Source: Rheinheimera riviphila
Lineage (GTDB): Bacteria > Pseudomonadota > Gammaproteobacteria > Enterobacterales > Alteromonadaceae
Length of the DNA stretch: 64,000 nt
Assembly: GCF_004005945.1 (NCBI RefSeq)
Contig: NZ_SACS01000001.1
Coordinates: 62,001 to 126,000 of the forward strand
Direction: 5' to 3'
The notes under the pieces are model-generated. The model did no database searches. It saw only the letters and a program-made list of their open reading frames with translations, and was not told where the DNA came from. Shown in pieces: positions 44,421 through 53,773 of the stretch. Made by a program: the position numbers and the translations under genes. Numbering within the stretch: the first letter of the stretch is position 1; each line of letters starts with the position of its first letter.

Positions 44421-46886
44421 TTACATCTCCTGCTGCCAGCCAAGGGTTCGCATCACATCACCAAACACCCCAGCCGCCGTCACCGCAGCACCGGCGCCAT
44501 AACCACGCAGTACAAACGGGATCGGCTGGTAATAGCGGGTGTGAATGGCCAGCGCATTTTCGCCATCTTTGACTTTGGCCAGTGGATGATTGCTATCCAG
44601 CGCTTTGACTGACACCTTGCATTTGCCTTGCTCAATTTCACCGATGTAACGCAGCACCTTACCTTGTGCCGCTGCTGCCGCCACTTTGTCGGCAAACCAG
44701 CTGTCGAGCTCTGGCAGCTGTTGCATAAAATCGCTGACATTGCTGCCCGGCGCAAAATCTGTCGGTAACACGGATTCGACCGTTACATCAGTTAAATCCA
44801 GTTGCATGCCGGCTTCACGGGCTAAAATCAACAACTTACGCGCAACGTCCATGCCGGATAAATCATCACGTGGATCAGGTTCGGTAAAACCCAGCGCCTT
44901 GGCTTTGGCGGTGACATCAGACAGTTTGACGCCCTGCTCCAGCTCACCAAACATATAAGATAACGAACCAGATAAAATACCTTCAAACGCCATCAATTCA
45001 TCACCGGCATTGAGCAGTCCCTGCAAGGTATCGATCACCGGCAAACCGGCGCCAACAGTGGTTTCGTACAGGAAACGGCGACGGTTTTTCTGCGCCACGC
45101 TCCGCAGTTCGCGGTAGTACTCCAGACTCGCGGTATTGGCTTTTTTGTTGGGCGTCACCACATGGAAACCAGCAGCTAAGAAGTTAGCATATTGCATCGC
45201 CACTGGCTCAGCGCTGGTGCAATCGATCAGCACCGGGTTGGTTAGGTGATGGTCTTGCACAAACTGCGTCAGCGCCGCCAGGCTAAACTGGGCTTTTTGA
45301 TCAGTGATGCGCTGCTGCCAGTTGCTTAAATCGATGCCCTGACCATCTAAGAGCAATGCTTTGGAATTGGCGATACCGTACACCGTCAACCGCACGTTGC
45401 GTTGTTTTAAGAACTGCTGCTGGCGCTGAAACTGCGCCAGTAATTCGCTACCGACCACGCCACAACCGACCAAAAACACGTCGATACTTGGCACATGGCT
45501 GAAAAAGTTTTCATGACAAACTTTCACTGCATTACGACAGGCTTTTTGCTCGACCACTGCGGAAATAGAACGCTCAGACGAATCCTGCGCAATCGCCACT
45601 ACATTGACCCGGGCTTGTGATAACGAAGCAAAAAACTTCGCGGCCACGCCACGGTGCTGGCGCATGCCATCGCCGACCAGACTGACAATTGCCATATCCG
45701 ACTGAATGGACAACGGCCGTAACAACTTGCCTTGCAGCTCCAGCTCGAACTCGGTTTCCAGCGCTTGTTTCGCCACGCCTAAATCCAGCTGCGCCACACA
45801 AAAGCTAATGCTGAATTCACTGGAGGATTGGGTAATTAAACTCACCGACACCTGCTCGCGCGCCATAGTGGCAAACACCCTTGACGCCATACCCACCACG
45901 CCTTTCAGGCCAGGGCCAGATACGGTGATCAACGCCAGATGCTCCAGACTGGAAATGCCTTTCACCAGTGAATCACCGTTGTTATTGGCATCAATACAGG
46001 TGCCTGGCGCCGCCGGGTTTAAGGTGTTTTTGATATAACAAGGAATTTGGTAACGCGCTAACGGGCCGATGGTTTTTGGATGCAATACTTTGGCTCCAAA
46101 ATACGACAGCTCCATCGCTTCGTCGTACGACAAATGGTCAATCAACTGCGCTTGTTTCACCTGCCGTGGATCGGCGCTATACACACCATCGACATCGGTC
46201 CAAATTTCACAAACGCTAGCGCGTAGACTAGCCGCGACTATCGCTGCTGAATAATCCGAACCGTTGCGACCCAGCAGGCATAATTCACCTTTGGCGTTGC
46301 TGGAAACAAAGCCCGCCATCACCAATACCTGGACTGACTGTGGTACCGCTTTGATCGCGGCTGCCAACGCTGTTTCAGAGGCCGGTATATCTGCCACCGC
46401 GTTTAAAAAGTCGCCCTGACTTTTCACACACTGTACTGAGTCCAGTGCCGCCGTCTGAATATGCAGCCCTTGCAGCAATCCAGTCATCAGCGCGACACTA
46501 AACTGCTCACCTAAACCGAGGATCCTGGCTTTGATGTGATCCGGACAATACTGTAATAAAGCAACACCCTGCAGCTGGGCCGCAAGTGTCGCAAACTGTG
46601 CTTCCCGCACCTGGCTTAAAGCGTGATTGGCCGCTGCTGACAACTGCGCTTGCGCTTGTTGCTGCAGGCCAGACAACCGTTGTTGCCATTGCTGCAACAC
46701 CGGCAAATAGTCGGTGCCCAGAAAAGCCAGGTCGGTCAGTTCCACCAACATATTGGTGACACCCTGCGGCGCAGACAGTACCAGCGCAATAGGTTCTGCG
46801 CTAAGTTGTTGTTTTACAATGCCAGCAACTTCCAAAAATCGTTCAACTGACGCTAACGACGAGCCCCCAAACTTCAGCACCTTCAT
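44421..46886 (-). CDS. thrA: Bifunctional aspartokinase I / homoserine dehydrogenase I
   Basis: An 821-residue fusion catalysing the first and third steps of threonine synthesis. The aspartokinase domain (about 1-290) starts [17 protein letters not shown] and includes [17 protein letters not shown]. Two ACT domains (about 310-460) mediate threonine feedback. The dehydrogenase domain (about 465-815) has the NAD(P) motif [10 protein letters not shown] and catalytic-region text [13 protein letters not shown]. Length agrees with E. coli ThrA (820). AGGAGA precedes the ATG. Controlled by the leader at 46969. Confidence 0.97.
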   Translation of the reverse strand: MKVLKFGGSSLASVERFLEVAGIVKQQLSAEPIALVLSAPQGVTNMLVELTDLAFLGTDYLPVLQQWQQRLSGLQQQAQAQLSAAANHALSQVREAQFATLAAQLQGVALLQYCPDHIKARILGLGEQFSVALMTGLLQGLHIQTAALDSVQCVKSQGDFLNAVADIPASETALAAAIKAVPQSVQVLVMAGFVSSNAKGELCLLGRNGSDYSAAIVAASLRASVCEIWTDVDGVYSADPRQVKQAQLIDHLSYDEAMELSYFGAKVLHPKTIGPLARYQIPCYIKNTLNPAAPGTCIDANNNGDSLVKGISSLEHLALITVSGPGLKGVVGMASRVFATMAREQVSVSLITQSSSEFSISFCVAQLDLGVAKQALETEFELELQGKLLRPLSIQSDMAIVSLVGDGMRQHRGVAAKFFASLSQARVNVVAIAQDSSERSISAVVEQKACRNAVKVCHENFFSHVPSIDVFLVGCGVVGSELLAQFQRQQQFLKQRNVRLTVYGIANSKALLLDGQGIDLSNWQQRITDQKAQFSLAALTQFVQDHHLTNPVLIDCTSAEPVAMQYANFLAAGFHVVTPNKKANTASLEYYRELRSVAQKNRRRFLYETTVGAGLPVIDTLQGLLNAGDELMAFEGILSGSLSYMFGELEQGVKLSDVTAKAKALGFTEPDPRDDLSGMDVARKLLILAREAGMQLDLTDVTVESVLPTDFAPGSNVSDFMQQLPELDSWFADKVAAAAAQGKVLRYIGEIEQGKCKVSVKALDSNHPLAKVKDGENALAIHTRYYQPIPFVLRGYGAGAAVTAAGVFGDVMRTLGWQQEM

Positions 46887-46910
46887 CTGTTCTCTCCTGT
46901 AAGAAACGCA

Positions 46911-46945
46911 AAAGGCCCGTGACTGGTGAGGTCACGGGCCTTTTT
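46911..46945 (-). terminator. thr operon attenuator
   Basis: GGCCCGTGAC (46914-46923) and GTCACGGGCC (46931-46940) form a perfect 10-bp stem with a 7-nt loop. On the minus strand TTTT follows. It lies between the Thr/Ile leader peptide and thrA, the standard position of a transcription attenuator. Confidence 0.93.
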
Positions 46946-46968
46946 CAAGACAATACGCCGCCGACCTC

Positions 46969-47028
46969 CTACCCCGCAGGGTTGGTGGTAATAATCGTGG
47001 TGGTTGTATTGTTATTTTTATATTTCAT
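46969..47028 (-). CDS. thrL: thr operon leader peptide
   Basis: A 19-residue peptide, MKYKNNNTTTTIITTNPAG, ending in TAG. Six threonine and two isoleucine codons in one block are the signature of the thr leader: when charged tRNA-Thr and tRNA-Ile are plentiful the ribosome moves on and the attenuator forms. An in-frame ATG three codons upstream (47037) is a possible alternative start. No strong ribosome site precedes either. Confidence 0.9.
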   Translation of the reverse strand: MKYKNNNTTTTIITTNPAG

Positions 47029-47035
47029 GACGCTC

Positions 47036-47064
47036 ATATGCTCAAAGTTTTAGACGTCTGTCAA
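47036..47064 (-). promoter_or_regulatory. Possible thr operon promoter
   Basis: On the minus strand: TTGACA (47064-47059), 17-bp spacer, GCATAT (47041-47036). The start site would fall at or next to the thrL ATG at 47028, leaving little or no leader. A further upstream promoter cannot be excluded. Confidence 0.45.
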
Positions 47065-47111
47065 TCTAAATGTGTAGCACGCATCTTGTTTTTTGTAGTT
47101 AAACTAACATT

Positions 47112-47239
47112 TATACCCAAAATCATTGAAGATTCGGGTAGGCGGCAACTGAACGAATCCCCAGGAGCTTAGCAGTTCTAAGTGACTGGGGTGAGCGAAG
47201 GCGGCCAACAACCCCGAATCTTCAAGGATGACGGGTATA
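47112..47239 (+). repeat. ERIC repeat, copy 2 (128 bp)
   Basis: Bounded by TATACCC and GGGTATA, 128 bp like copy 1. The centre carries near-canonical ERIC text: GAATCCCCAGGAGCTTAG and TAAGTGACTGGGGTGAGCG. It occupies most of the gap between the thr promoter region and the diguanylate cyclase gene; the remaining bases (47240-47340) hold nothing I can identify. Confidence 0.9.
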
Positions 47240-47340
47240 TTGTCGTTGAACGGCAGAACAAGCGGTGTTGAACAGCAATGGCCGCTCAGAAAAAACACTT
47301 TTTGTTTCTGTTCACTATATGTTTCAGTTCACTATTTATC

Positions 47341-48312
47341 TTAATTCACTTTCTTCTGATATTCGGTTTCACCGGCCAGATAACTGCAGACCCGGTTGCG
47401 GCCGGCACGTTTGGCGTTATACAGCGCCATATCGGCACAGCGGATCACATCATCATGTAATAAGTGTTGTTTTGGCAGCAGTTCCGCCACGCCCATACTG
47501 ATGCTGGCACGAATGGTTTGCTGGTTAAACAACATCGGATATTCAGCCACTGCCTGACAAATTCGCTCCGCCACTTCGACCGCACCTTCTAGACCGGTAT
47601 CCGGCAGAATGATGCCAAATTCTTCACCACCATAACGGCCGAACAAATCAGAATCACGCAGCAAACTGCTGATAAAAGATGCCAGCTGGATCAACACAAA
47701 ATCGCCACCCAAATGGCCATACTTGTCATTGAGATCTTTGAATTTATCCAGATCAAACAAAATCAATGACAACGGGTGATGATAACGCTGCGCCCGATGA
47801 ATTTCCTGCTTCAGCTGCTCTTCCCAATACCGGCGATTCAGCACTTTCGTCAGGCCGTCCTGCCTATTCGCCCGCTCCAGTTCAATCAGCGTTTTACTTA
47901 AATGCTGCTGATAAACAAAGGCATCGGTAGCGTCTTCAATCAGAATGCAGATCAGTGGCTGGTCGGTCTGATCGGAAACGAGCGGCAACATGCTGCAGTT
48001 TTGCGCCATGTATTGGCTACTGCTGGTGATGGGTCTTAAATGCGGTAACTTAAAAATATACTGTCGCTGTTCCCAACTGCTGAAGGCTGGCGTGTTCAAA
48101 TCCAGCACGCTCATCAGCTTTCGTTTCAGCCAGGCTTCAGGTAAATCGGCAAATACCGAAAAAATCGATTTGCCCTGCACTTCGGATAATTGCACCGAGG
48201 CATGTCGTTCAATAAAGGCATTCAGATAGTGGATCTGATATTCGTCGTCGATCACAATCACGCCACTATTGAGTTGCGCCAGAATTGGACTACTTAACCA
48301 GGCATGCGACAT
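47341..48312 (-). CDS. Diguanylate cyclase (PAS-GGDEF)
   Basis: A 323-residue protein making c-di-GMP from two GTP. A PAS-like sensor covers about 10-140 and a coiled linker leads to the GGDEF domain (150-315). The active site is GGEEF at 228-232, with FDLDKFKDLNDKYGH upstream. The product-inhibition site RxxD is intact (RDSD, 219-222, five residues before GGEEF). The longest frame starts with a TTG at 48315, but the ATG at 48312 shares its A with the stop of the CheC-like gene (TGATG), so translation is coupled. Last of a three-gene signalling operon. Confidence 0.92.
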   Translation of the reverse strand: MSHAWLSSPILAQLNSGVIVIDDEYQIHYLNAFIERHASVQLSEVQGKSIFSVFADLPEAWLKRKLMSVLDLNTPAFSSWEQRQYIFKLPHLRPITSSSQYMAQNCSMLPLVSDQTDQPLICILIEDATDAFVYQQHLSKTLIELERANRQDGLTKVLNRRYWEEQLKQEIHRAQRYHHPLSLILFDLDKFKDLNDKYGHLGGDFVLIQLASFISSLLRDSDLFGRYGGEEFGIILPDTGLEGAVEVAERICQAVAEYPMLFNQQTIRASISMGVAELLPKQHLLHDDVIRCADMALYNAKRAGRNRVCSYLAGETEYQKKVN

Positions 48313-48926
48313 CAATAGTCTTCCAGGATCCGATCAAGAATACGTTGGATATTGGTGACGGCTTCGCCTGGGATCAGCAAAATCATGTCGCAATTAAAGG
48401 AGTGGTCAACCAGCTGATAGCTGATGTCAACTTTCAGCGCATGTTCCCAGTGAAACGAGGTATTGCGCAATAAACTCGACATATCGCCTTTCACCGAAGA
48501 CAACACCCGTGGCGCGCTGTAAGACAGGCTATTTTCGATTTGATCGGCTAAACCGTTTAAGAAGGTGGTGGTTAGAATAGAGCTGATATCGGTCAACATT
48601 TCAATTTCAGAAACATCGCCCACTTCATAACCCAGTAACGCCGAAATCTTATGGGCGTTTTCCATTTGATACAGCACGATGGCTTCACCACGAACGCCTT
48701 CATTACCGAAAAACCCCTGGCTGACCAGTGCGGCTTCGGTATCCTGATAGCGGTTTTCAAATTCAGCAGGGATATGGCTGGCACCAACTAAGGCGATCGA
48801 GGGTACTTGCAAATGCACAAAAGTATTGAGAAACCGGGCAAGTTTATCACTGGCCAGTCCCATCGCCACATTGATGATTTCCTGCAGACAATCGCGTTGT
48901 TCTTCGCTGAATCCCAAAGTACTCAT
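48312..48926 (-). CDS. CheC-like phosphatase
   Basis: A 204-residue protein of the CheC/CheX/FliY family, which dephosphorylates CheY-like receivers. The active-site pattern D-x3-E-x2-N-x22-P is complete once, from D in RDCLQEIINVAM to the P in LQVPSIA (about residues 11-41). The equivalent second site near 112-142 is degenerate, with D and S in place of E and N. So one phosphatase site is probably active. It overlaps the receiver gene (ATGA) and the cyclase gene (TGATG). The adjacent receiver is its likely substrate. Confidence 0.85.
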   Translation of the reverse strand: MSTLGFSEEQRDCLQEIINVAMGLASDKLARFLNTFVHLQVPSIALVGASHIPAEFENRYQDTEAALVSQGFFGNEGVRGEAIVLYQMENAHKISALLGYEVGDVSEIEMLTDISSILTTTFLNGLADQIENSLSYSAPRVLSSVKGDMSSLLRNTSFHWEHALKVDISYQLVDHSFNCDMILLIPGEAVTNIQRILDRILEDY

Positions 48927-49288
48927 ATCAATCCATACTGTTTTAAAATGCTGTGCAGTTTGTCTTCATTGACCGGCTTATGAATAAAAGCTAAAGCGCC
49001 GAGTTCCATCACCCGCTTTTTCATCTCAGGTTGGATATCAGCAGAAATGACAATGACAAAACAGTCGATGCTTTCGGCTTTGATTGCTTCCAGCACACCA
49101 ATGCCATCGAGCTCAGGCATGGTTAAATCGAGAAAAACCAGCCCAATTTCCTGTGCACGTAATATCGTCAGTGCTTCTAAACCGTTACCGGCAGTCTGAA
49201 ATTCAGCGTCAAAAGATTCAGGTAAACTCTTGCGCACTTGTTTACGCGCCAACAACGAGTCATCACAAATAAGCACTGGCAAAGCCAT
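48923..49288 (-). CDS. CheY-like single-domain response regulator
   Basis: A 121-residue receiver domain with no output domain. Acidic pair D9/D10 (LICDDS), phospho-acceptor D54 (VFLDLTMPELDG), a serine at the T87 position (VISAD) and K in FIHKPVNE. The ATG at 49288, with GAGG upstream, is preferred; the longer frame begins at a TTG. First gene of the receiver-CheC-cyclase operon, and divergent from a histidine kinase gene that could phosphorylate it. Confidence 0.92.
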   Translation of the reverse strand: MALPVLICDDSLLARKQVRKSLPESFDAEFQTAGNGLEALTILRAQEIGLVFLDLTMPELDGIGVLEAIKAESIDCFVIVISADIQPEMKKRVMELGALAFIHKPVNEDKLHSILKQYGLI

Positions 49289-49624
49289 TCGGTACAGCCT
49301 CAATTAATTCTAATTATTCTGCGAAGTTACGGGCAAAATATAACCAGTAACCCCAGCTAATGCAACAGATACCCACAAATTGCCGGTCCAAATTTGCGGT
49401 TATTAACAACCTTGCTTTAATTTTCAGCAAACCGGAAATTCAGCTATAGTTGCCAGTGGAAAATGACTTGAATCCGTGTCTCAAAACAATGGCTTGCATC
49501 ACGCCAAACCGCAAAACAAGTAAATACCGGAACTAAATCTGACATTTCTATTTTAATTGTTGTTTTTTTTAGCTAATTTTACAGCACCGGATGGATATCC
49601 CAAGCTGAAATCACAGGTAGTCAG
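49289..49624. other. Divergent intergenic region
   Basis: 336 bp between the receiver operon and the histidine kinase. AT-rich toward the kinase side, with T-runs near 49560. No convincing promoter pair, operator palindrome or RNA element was recognised. Confidence 0.5.
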
Positions 49625-51367
49625 ATGCAGCAAAAAAGTTTATCAAGGAAACTGCTGACCAAAGTGTTGTCAGTTTATTTTGTTTTAACCTTTGTCGTCA
49701 CACTTGGGCAGATCGTCGCCGAGTATTTCAATACTAAAAATCATATCAACGGCGAACTGGCCACGCTGCAACAAACCATCTCTGGCAGCTTAACCCGGGC
49801 CATCTGGGAGCTGAACACGACTCAGGCGCTGATTATCGCCGATGGCTTGTTAGCTATCCCATCGATTGAAGGTATTATCGTGCGTGATGACAGTGGCGCC
49901 GTCATTACCCAATTAGGTCAATACATCGACATCAGCGAGCGGTACAGCAATCAGCTGGTGAAAGAAGGCGTCAGACTGACCGAGCAAAAATCCGGTCTAT
50001 TTGGTTATACCTTCCCGCTGATTTTTGAATTTTCCGGCCGCGCCACGCAAGTCGGCGATGTCACCTTGTTTTCCAGCCGCACCATCGTGCTGGATCGGAT
50101 CAAAATCGGTATCTATTTCCTGATCGGCAATGCGCTGCTGAAAACCACTTTTTTAATCATTCTGTTTCTGATCGCCTTTCGCCGACAATTGACCCTGCCA
50201 CTGGCTGAACTCACCCAACAAATTGAAGAACTGGAACTGGATAACCTTGATGGCGCCAAAGTTGAAATTCAACACGGCGACACCAACGAACTGAGCGTGA
50301 TGGCAGATGCCTTTAACCGCCTGATCGCCCGGGTACAGGATTACAAAGGGCAGCTGGAAAACACCCAAAAACAACTACTACAATCGAACGAAAAGCTCGA
50401 TCAGCACAATCTGATTTTAGAGCAGGAAGTTGCCCGTAAAACGTCCGGCCTTAGCCAAGCGATGATGGACTTACAGCAACAAAAACAAGAGCTTGAAGTC
50501 AAGCAACAAGCACTTCGTGAAGAAATAGAGCGTCGTCGTCACACCGAAGAAGCCTTGCGTGGTAAACAAACCGAACTGGAAAAATTAGTCACCGATTTAC
50601 GCCAGGCGCAAGACCGGCTGGTGCAATCGGAAAAAATGGCGGCACTCGGTGGTTTGGTCGCTGGTATTACCCATGAAGTGAATACGCCGGTTGGTATTGG
50701 CGTCACTGCGACCAGCTTCCTCGCCGAAAAACTAGCCGCGCTGGAACATGCCTATCAGGAAAAAAGCCTGTCGCCAAAAGCGCTGGAGCATTTTATTGAA
50801 GAAGCCAAACAAGGCACTGAGTTACTGAACACCAATCTGATCCGCGCTTCTGAACTCATAGCCAGCTTTAAACAAATCGCGGTTGACCAAACCAGCGAAG
50901 CAATCAGAACCATCCAACTGGCTGATTATCTGAATGAAATTATTCGTAGCTTGCAGCCACATTTTAAAAAGACCAAACATCATATTGAAGTGAATTGTCC
51001 GGAAAACCTGATCCTGAGCTGTCCGGCTGGTGCTATTTCGCAAATTTTCACCAACCTGTTGATGAACTCCCTGATCCACGGTTTTGAAGAGATGACGGAA
51101 GGCAATATCAATATCACAGTCGTTGATGAAGGCAATGTGGTCGATATCAATTATGCCGACAACGGTAAAGGCTTAACGCCGGAGCAACTGGAGAAATTGT
51201 TCCATCCGTTTTTTACTACCAAGCGTGACCAAGGCGGCAGCGGTCTTGGCACCCATATTACTTACAACCTGGTGCGCCAAACCCTGGCCGGCAGCATCCA
51301 GGTGAAAAGCGAACTTGGCCATGGTTTGGCTTACCATATCCGCTTTCCGAAGGTGCTGAAGCGCTAA
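49625..51367 (+). CDS. Membrane histidine kinase with HAMP domain
   Basis: A 580-residue kinase. The first membrane helix is at about 12-32, a periplasmic sensor at about 33-160, and the second helix at about 160-185. HAMP follows to about 240, then a long coiled coil (240-340). The H-box is atypical for the common class but complete: GITHEVNTPVGIGVTATSFL, H350. N-box TNLLMNSLIHGF, G-boxes YADNGKGLT and GGSGLGTHI. Such kinases often respond to redox or quinone signals, but no specific ligand motif is visible. Divergent from the receiver-CheC-cyclase operon, its probable partner. Confidence 0.9.
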   Translation: MQQKSLSRKLLTKVLSVYFVLTFVVTLGQIVAEYFNTKNHINGELATLQQTISGSLTRAIWELNTTQALIIADGLLAIPSIEGIIVRDDSGAVITQLGQYIDISERYSNQLVKEGVRLTEQKSGLFGYTFPLIFEFSGRATQVGDVTLFSSRTIVLDRIKIGIYFLIGNALLKTTFLIILFLIAFRRQLTLPLAELTQQIEELELDNLDGAKVEIQHGDTNELSVMADAFNRLIARVQDYKGQLENTQKQLLQSNEKLDQHNLILEQEVARKTSGLSQAMMDLQQQKQELEVKQQALREEIERRRHTEEALRGKQTELEKLVTDLRQAQDRLVQSEKMAALGGLVAGITHEVNTPVGIGVTATSFLAEKLAALEHAYQEKSLSPKALEHFIEEAKQGTELLNTNLIRASELIASFKQIAVDQTSEAIRTIQLADYLNEIIRSLQPHFKKTKHHIEVNCPENLILSCPAGAISQIFTNLLMNSLIHGFEEMTEGNINITVVDEGNVVDINYADNGKGLTPEQLEKLFHPFFTTKRDQGGSGLGTHITYNLVRQTLAGSIQVKSELGHGLAYHIRFPKVLKR

Positions 51368-51492
51368 AACAAGGATGACCACTGGCACGTTGCCGGAACA
51401 TTGAACAGCTGTGTTGTTGGTGGCCATGAAGCTGTTGTGCCGCATCGGGTAATCGGTATACTGGCTTTTTTTGCAAAAGAGTCAGTTCTATT

Positions 51493-52392
51493 ATGTGGTT
51501 TAAAAATCTGCGTGTTTATAAAATTACCGAAGCCTTAAATCTGGAACCAGAAGCCTTAGAACGTGCGCTGACCGAACATAAATTCAGTCCCTGTACCGGA
51601 CAAGAAGCAGTCCGGATGGGCTTTACCTACCCGCTGCATCACAGCATTAAGCAGTATCATCACCAGCAGCAACACTTGCACCTTTTCGCGGTAAAACGTC
51701 AGGAAAAAGTGCTGCCTGCCGCAGTCATCAATGAAGAATTGCAGCCAAAAATTGACGCGCTGGAAATGGAAAAAGGCCGACCGCTCGGTCGCAAAGAAAA
51801 GCAGGCGCTCAAAGAAGAACTTATTCAAGCACTGTTGCCACGGGCATTTAGCCGCTCTACAGTGACCACTGCACTTTATGATGCTGAAAATCAATGGTTT
51901 ATCGTCAACAGCAGTTCAGCAGGTAAAGCTGAAGATGTGCTGAGTTTAGTGCGCAAAGCACTGGGTTCGTTGCCGGCACTACCGTGGATTGATAACAATC
52001 AACTGAATCTGGCGATGCAACAGTGGTTAACGGATCAGGATTTACCCACCGGTTTTAAATTAGGTAATGAAGCTGAATTAAAGGCTCCGGATGAAGAAGG
52101 CGCCAAAGTAAAATTCAGCAACCATCTGCTGACGGCGGCCGAAGTGCAAAGTCATCTCGAAGACAAGCTGGTGACGAAACTGGAGTTCGTGGTTGAAGGT
52201 CAGGCGAGTTTTATGGTCTGTGACGACGGCGGCCTGAAAAAGCTGCGTTTCCATGAAGTGCTGGCCAATCAGAATGACGAGTTAGGCTGGGATGATATCG
52301 TACTGCGCCTTGATGCCGATTTGCTGGTGATGGCGAATGAACTGGCGGTATTACTTAAATCGTTGCAGCAGGCGGTCACGCCAGCGGCTTAA
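51493..52392 (+). CDS. rdgC: Recombination-associated protein RdgC
   Basis: A 299-residue ring-forming DNA-binding protein that limits RecA filament formation. The N-terminus MWFKNLRVYKITEALNLEPE and the stretch RKEKQALKEELIQALLPRAF, followed by PWIDNNQLNLAMQQWL, are typical of RdgC (E. coli 303). Single gene with terminator at 52403. Confidence 0.96.
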   Translation: MWFKNLRVYKITEALNLEPEALERALTEHKFSPCTGQEAVRMGFTYPLHHSIKQYHHQQQHLHLFAVKRQEKVLPAAVINEELQPKIDALEMEKGRPLGRKEKQALKEELIQALLPRAFSRSTVTTALYDAENQWFIVNSSSAGKAEDVLSLVRKALGSLPALPWIDNNQLNLAMQQWLTDQDLPTGFKLGNEAELKAPDEEGAKVKFSNHLLTAAEVQSHLEDKLVTKLEFVVEGQASFMVCDDGGLKKLRFHEVLANQNDELGWDDIVLRLDADLLVMANELAVLLKSLQQAVTPAA

Positions 52393-52402
52393 GCTGATAT
52401 CG

Positions 52403-52447
52403 CAGCCAGTGAGCCGATGCAGATACTGCAACTCACTGGCTGTTTTT
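52403..52447 (+). terminator. Rho-independent terminator of rdgC
   Basis: CAGCCAGTGAG (52403-52413) pairs with CTCACTGGCTG (52432-52442), followed by TTTTT. Confidence 0.9.
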
Positions 52448-52485
52448 CGGATTTTCGAATCAAAGCTTAGCATCAAACCTTTGCA

Positions 52486-53325
52486 TCAAACAAACAGGGC
52501 TTTTGCTTCGTTATAAGCCAACGCAATGACAGGCTCCTGCATAAATGCGCTGGTACTGATTAACCCGACCTGCACATAAGCATCCAGTAATTTATCCTGC
52601 TCCCGCCGATCCCGATAATAATTGGCTGCAATCAGCCCCAGCCGGATAAAGTCGGCATAGCTGACATGTCCTTCGAATTCAGTCAGTTGCCAGCGATGCA
52701 CCACATCAATAAAGGTGTCTGAAAACTCCCAGCTGCGTAAAATCGCTTCGCCAATCGGCGATGAAAACTCATCAATCGCCCGCAATAAAAATGTTTCTTC
52801 ACCAAAAACTTGCGGGTGTTTTTCCGCCTCAGCCAAAATCGGCAATACCCCAATCCGGTGAATAAGCGCCGCCAGCGTCAGGGTATCCAGATTCAGATTG
52901 TCGTGTTTATGCTTGGGTAAATATGCTTGCAGACAGGCCATGGCTACACAGGTGACATGCACAGTATCACGCCACAATTCAGCCATTTTGGCGGCGATTT
53001 CCGGTGTATGGCTGACAAACAGCTGCTCCAGCGCCATGGCGGTTGCAATATTTTTCACCTGACTCAAACCGATCCGGGTCACCGCCTGATTCACGGTCGA
53101 CACCTTAATACTGCGTCCGATAAAAGCACTGTTGGCAATTTTGATCATCCGCGCCGCCAACGCCGGATCCAACGAAATCACTTCAGCCATCGCATGCAGA
53201 TTGATATCCGGATCATCGGCGGCCTGGCGTACCCGGACAGCGATTTCCGGCAAGGTGGGCAGCACCAACATATTGGTGGCCAGTTTTGCCATTAACAGGG
53301 TAACTAATGCATTTTCGGCTGACAT
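52486..53325 (-). CDS. HDOD-domain signalling protein
   Basis: A 279-residue protein whose HDOD domain spans about 10-215 (LPTLPEIAVRVRQAADDPDI, then ISLDPALAARMIKIANSAFI). HDOD domains lack the HD metal ligands of phosphodiesterases and act as signalling scaffolds, for example in c-di-GMP and two-component networks. The ATG at 53325, after AGGA, is used; upstream residues in the same frame overlap the HIT gene and are not protein. It ends the hybrid kinase-HIT-HDOD operon, 16 bp after the HIT gene. Confidence 0.9.
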   Translation of the reverse strand: MSAENALVTLLMAKLATNMLVLPTLPEIAVRVRQAADDPDINLHAMAEVISLDPALAARMIKIANSAFIGRSIKVSTVNQAVTRIGLSQVKNIATAMALEQLFVSHTPEIAAKMAELWRDTVHVTCVAMACLQAYLPKHKHDNLNLDTLTLAALIHRIGVLPILAEAEKHPQVFGEETFLLRAIDEFSSPIGEAILRSWEFSDTFIDVVHRWQLTEFEGHVSYADFIRLGLIAANYYRDRREQDKLLDAYVQVGLISTSAFMQEPVIALAYNEAKALFV

Positions 53326-53341
53326 AACCCATCCTGTCCCA

Positions 53342-53773
53342 TTAAAACAAAGCCCAGCGTCGGCATTCAGTGTGCAATTCAGTTTCGCTGTAAGAGACGG
53401 CGGGCACTTTCCCCCACACCGGTGCTGGCCAGGCCGCATCCGTGGTGAAACGGCCGATATGATGGAGGTGTAACTGCGGAACCATATTGCCAAGCGCAGC
53501 AATATTCAACTTATCCGGGGCATAACATTGTTGCAATAACCGGCTGAGCTTTTGGCTTTCCCGCCACAATAACTGTTGGTCATCATCAGTTAAATCAATG
53601 ATTTCACGCACATCAGACCTTCTTGGCACCAGAATAAACCAAGGGTAATTTTTATCGTTAATCAGCCGTAACTGACACAAAGGCCAGTCACTGATCCATA
53701 CCGAATCTTTCGCCAGCTGCGGATGTAGCTCAAATTCGCGGCTTACCGAAGCTGCTGCAGATGTTACCGTCAT
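53342..53773 (-). CDS. HIT-family nucleotide hydrolase
   Basis: A 143-residue histidine-triad protein with the active-site motif [10 protein letters not shown] near 103. Family members hydrolyse dinucleoside polyphosphates or nucleotide adducts; the closest text resembles the bacterial subgroup annotated as diadenosine tetraphosphate hydrolase, but the substrate is not proven. Its ATG overlaps the stop of the upstream hybrid kinase (ATGA), so it is translationally coupled to a signalling gene. Confidence 0.9.
   Translation of the reverse strand: MTVTSAAASVSREFELHPQLAKDSVWISDWPLCQLRLINDKNYPWFILVPRRSDVREIIDLTDDDQQLLWRESQKLSRLLQQCYAPDKLNIAALGNMVPQLHLHHIGRFTTDAAWPAPVWGKVPAVSYSETELHTECRRWALF

Noticed and set aside
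53326-53502. Sixty-residue N-terminal extension of the HDOD protein
   Set aside because: It overlaps the HIT gene in another frame and lacks HDOD homology; the ATG at 53325 has AGGA upstream.
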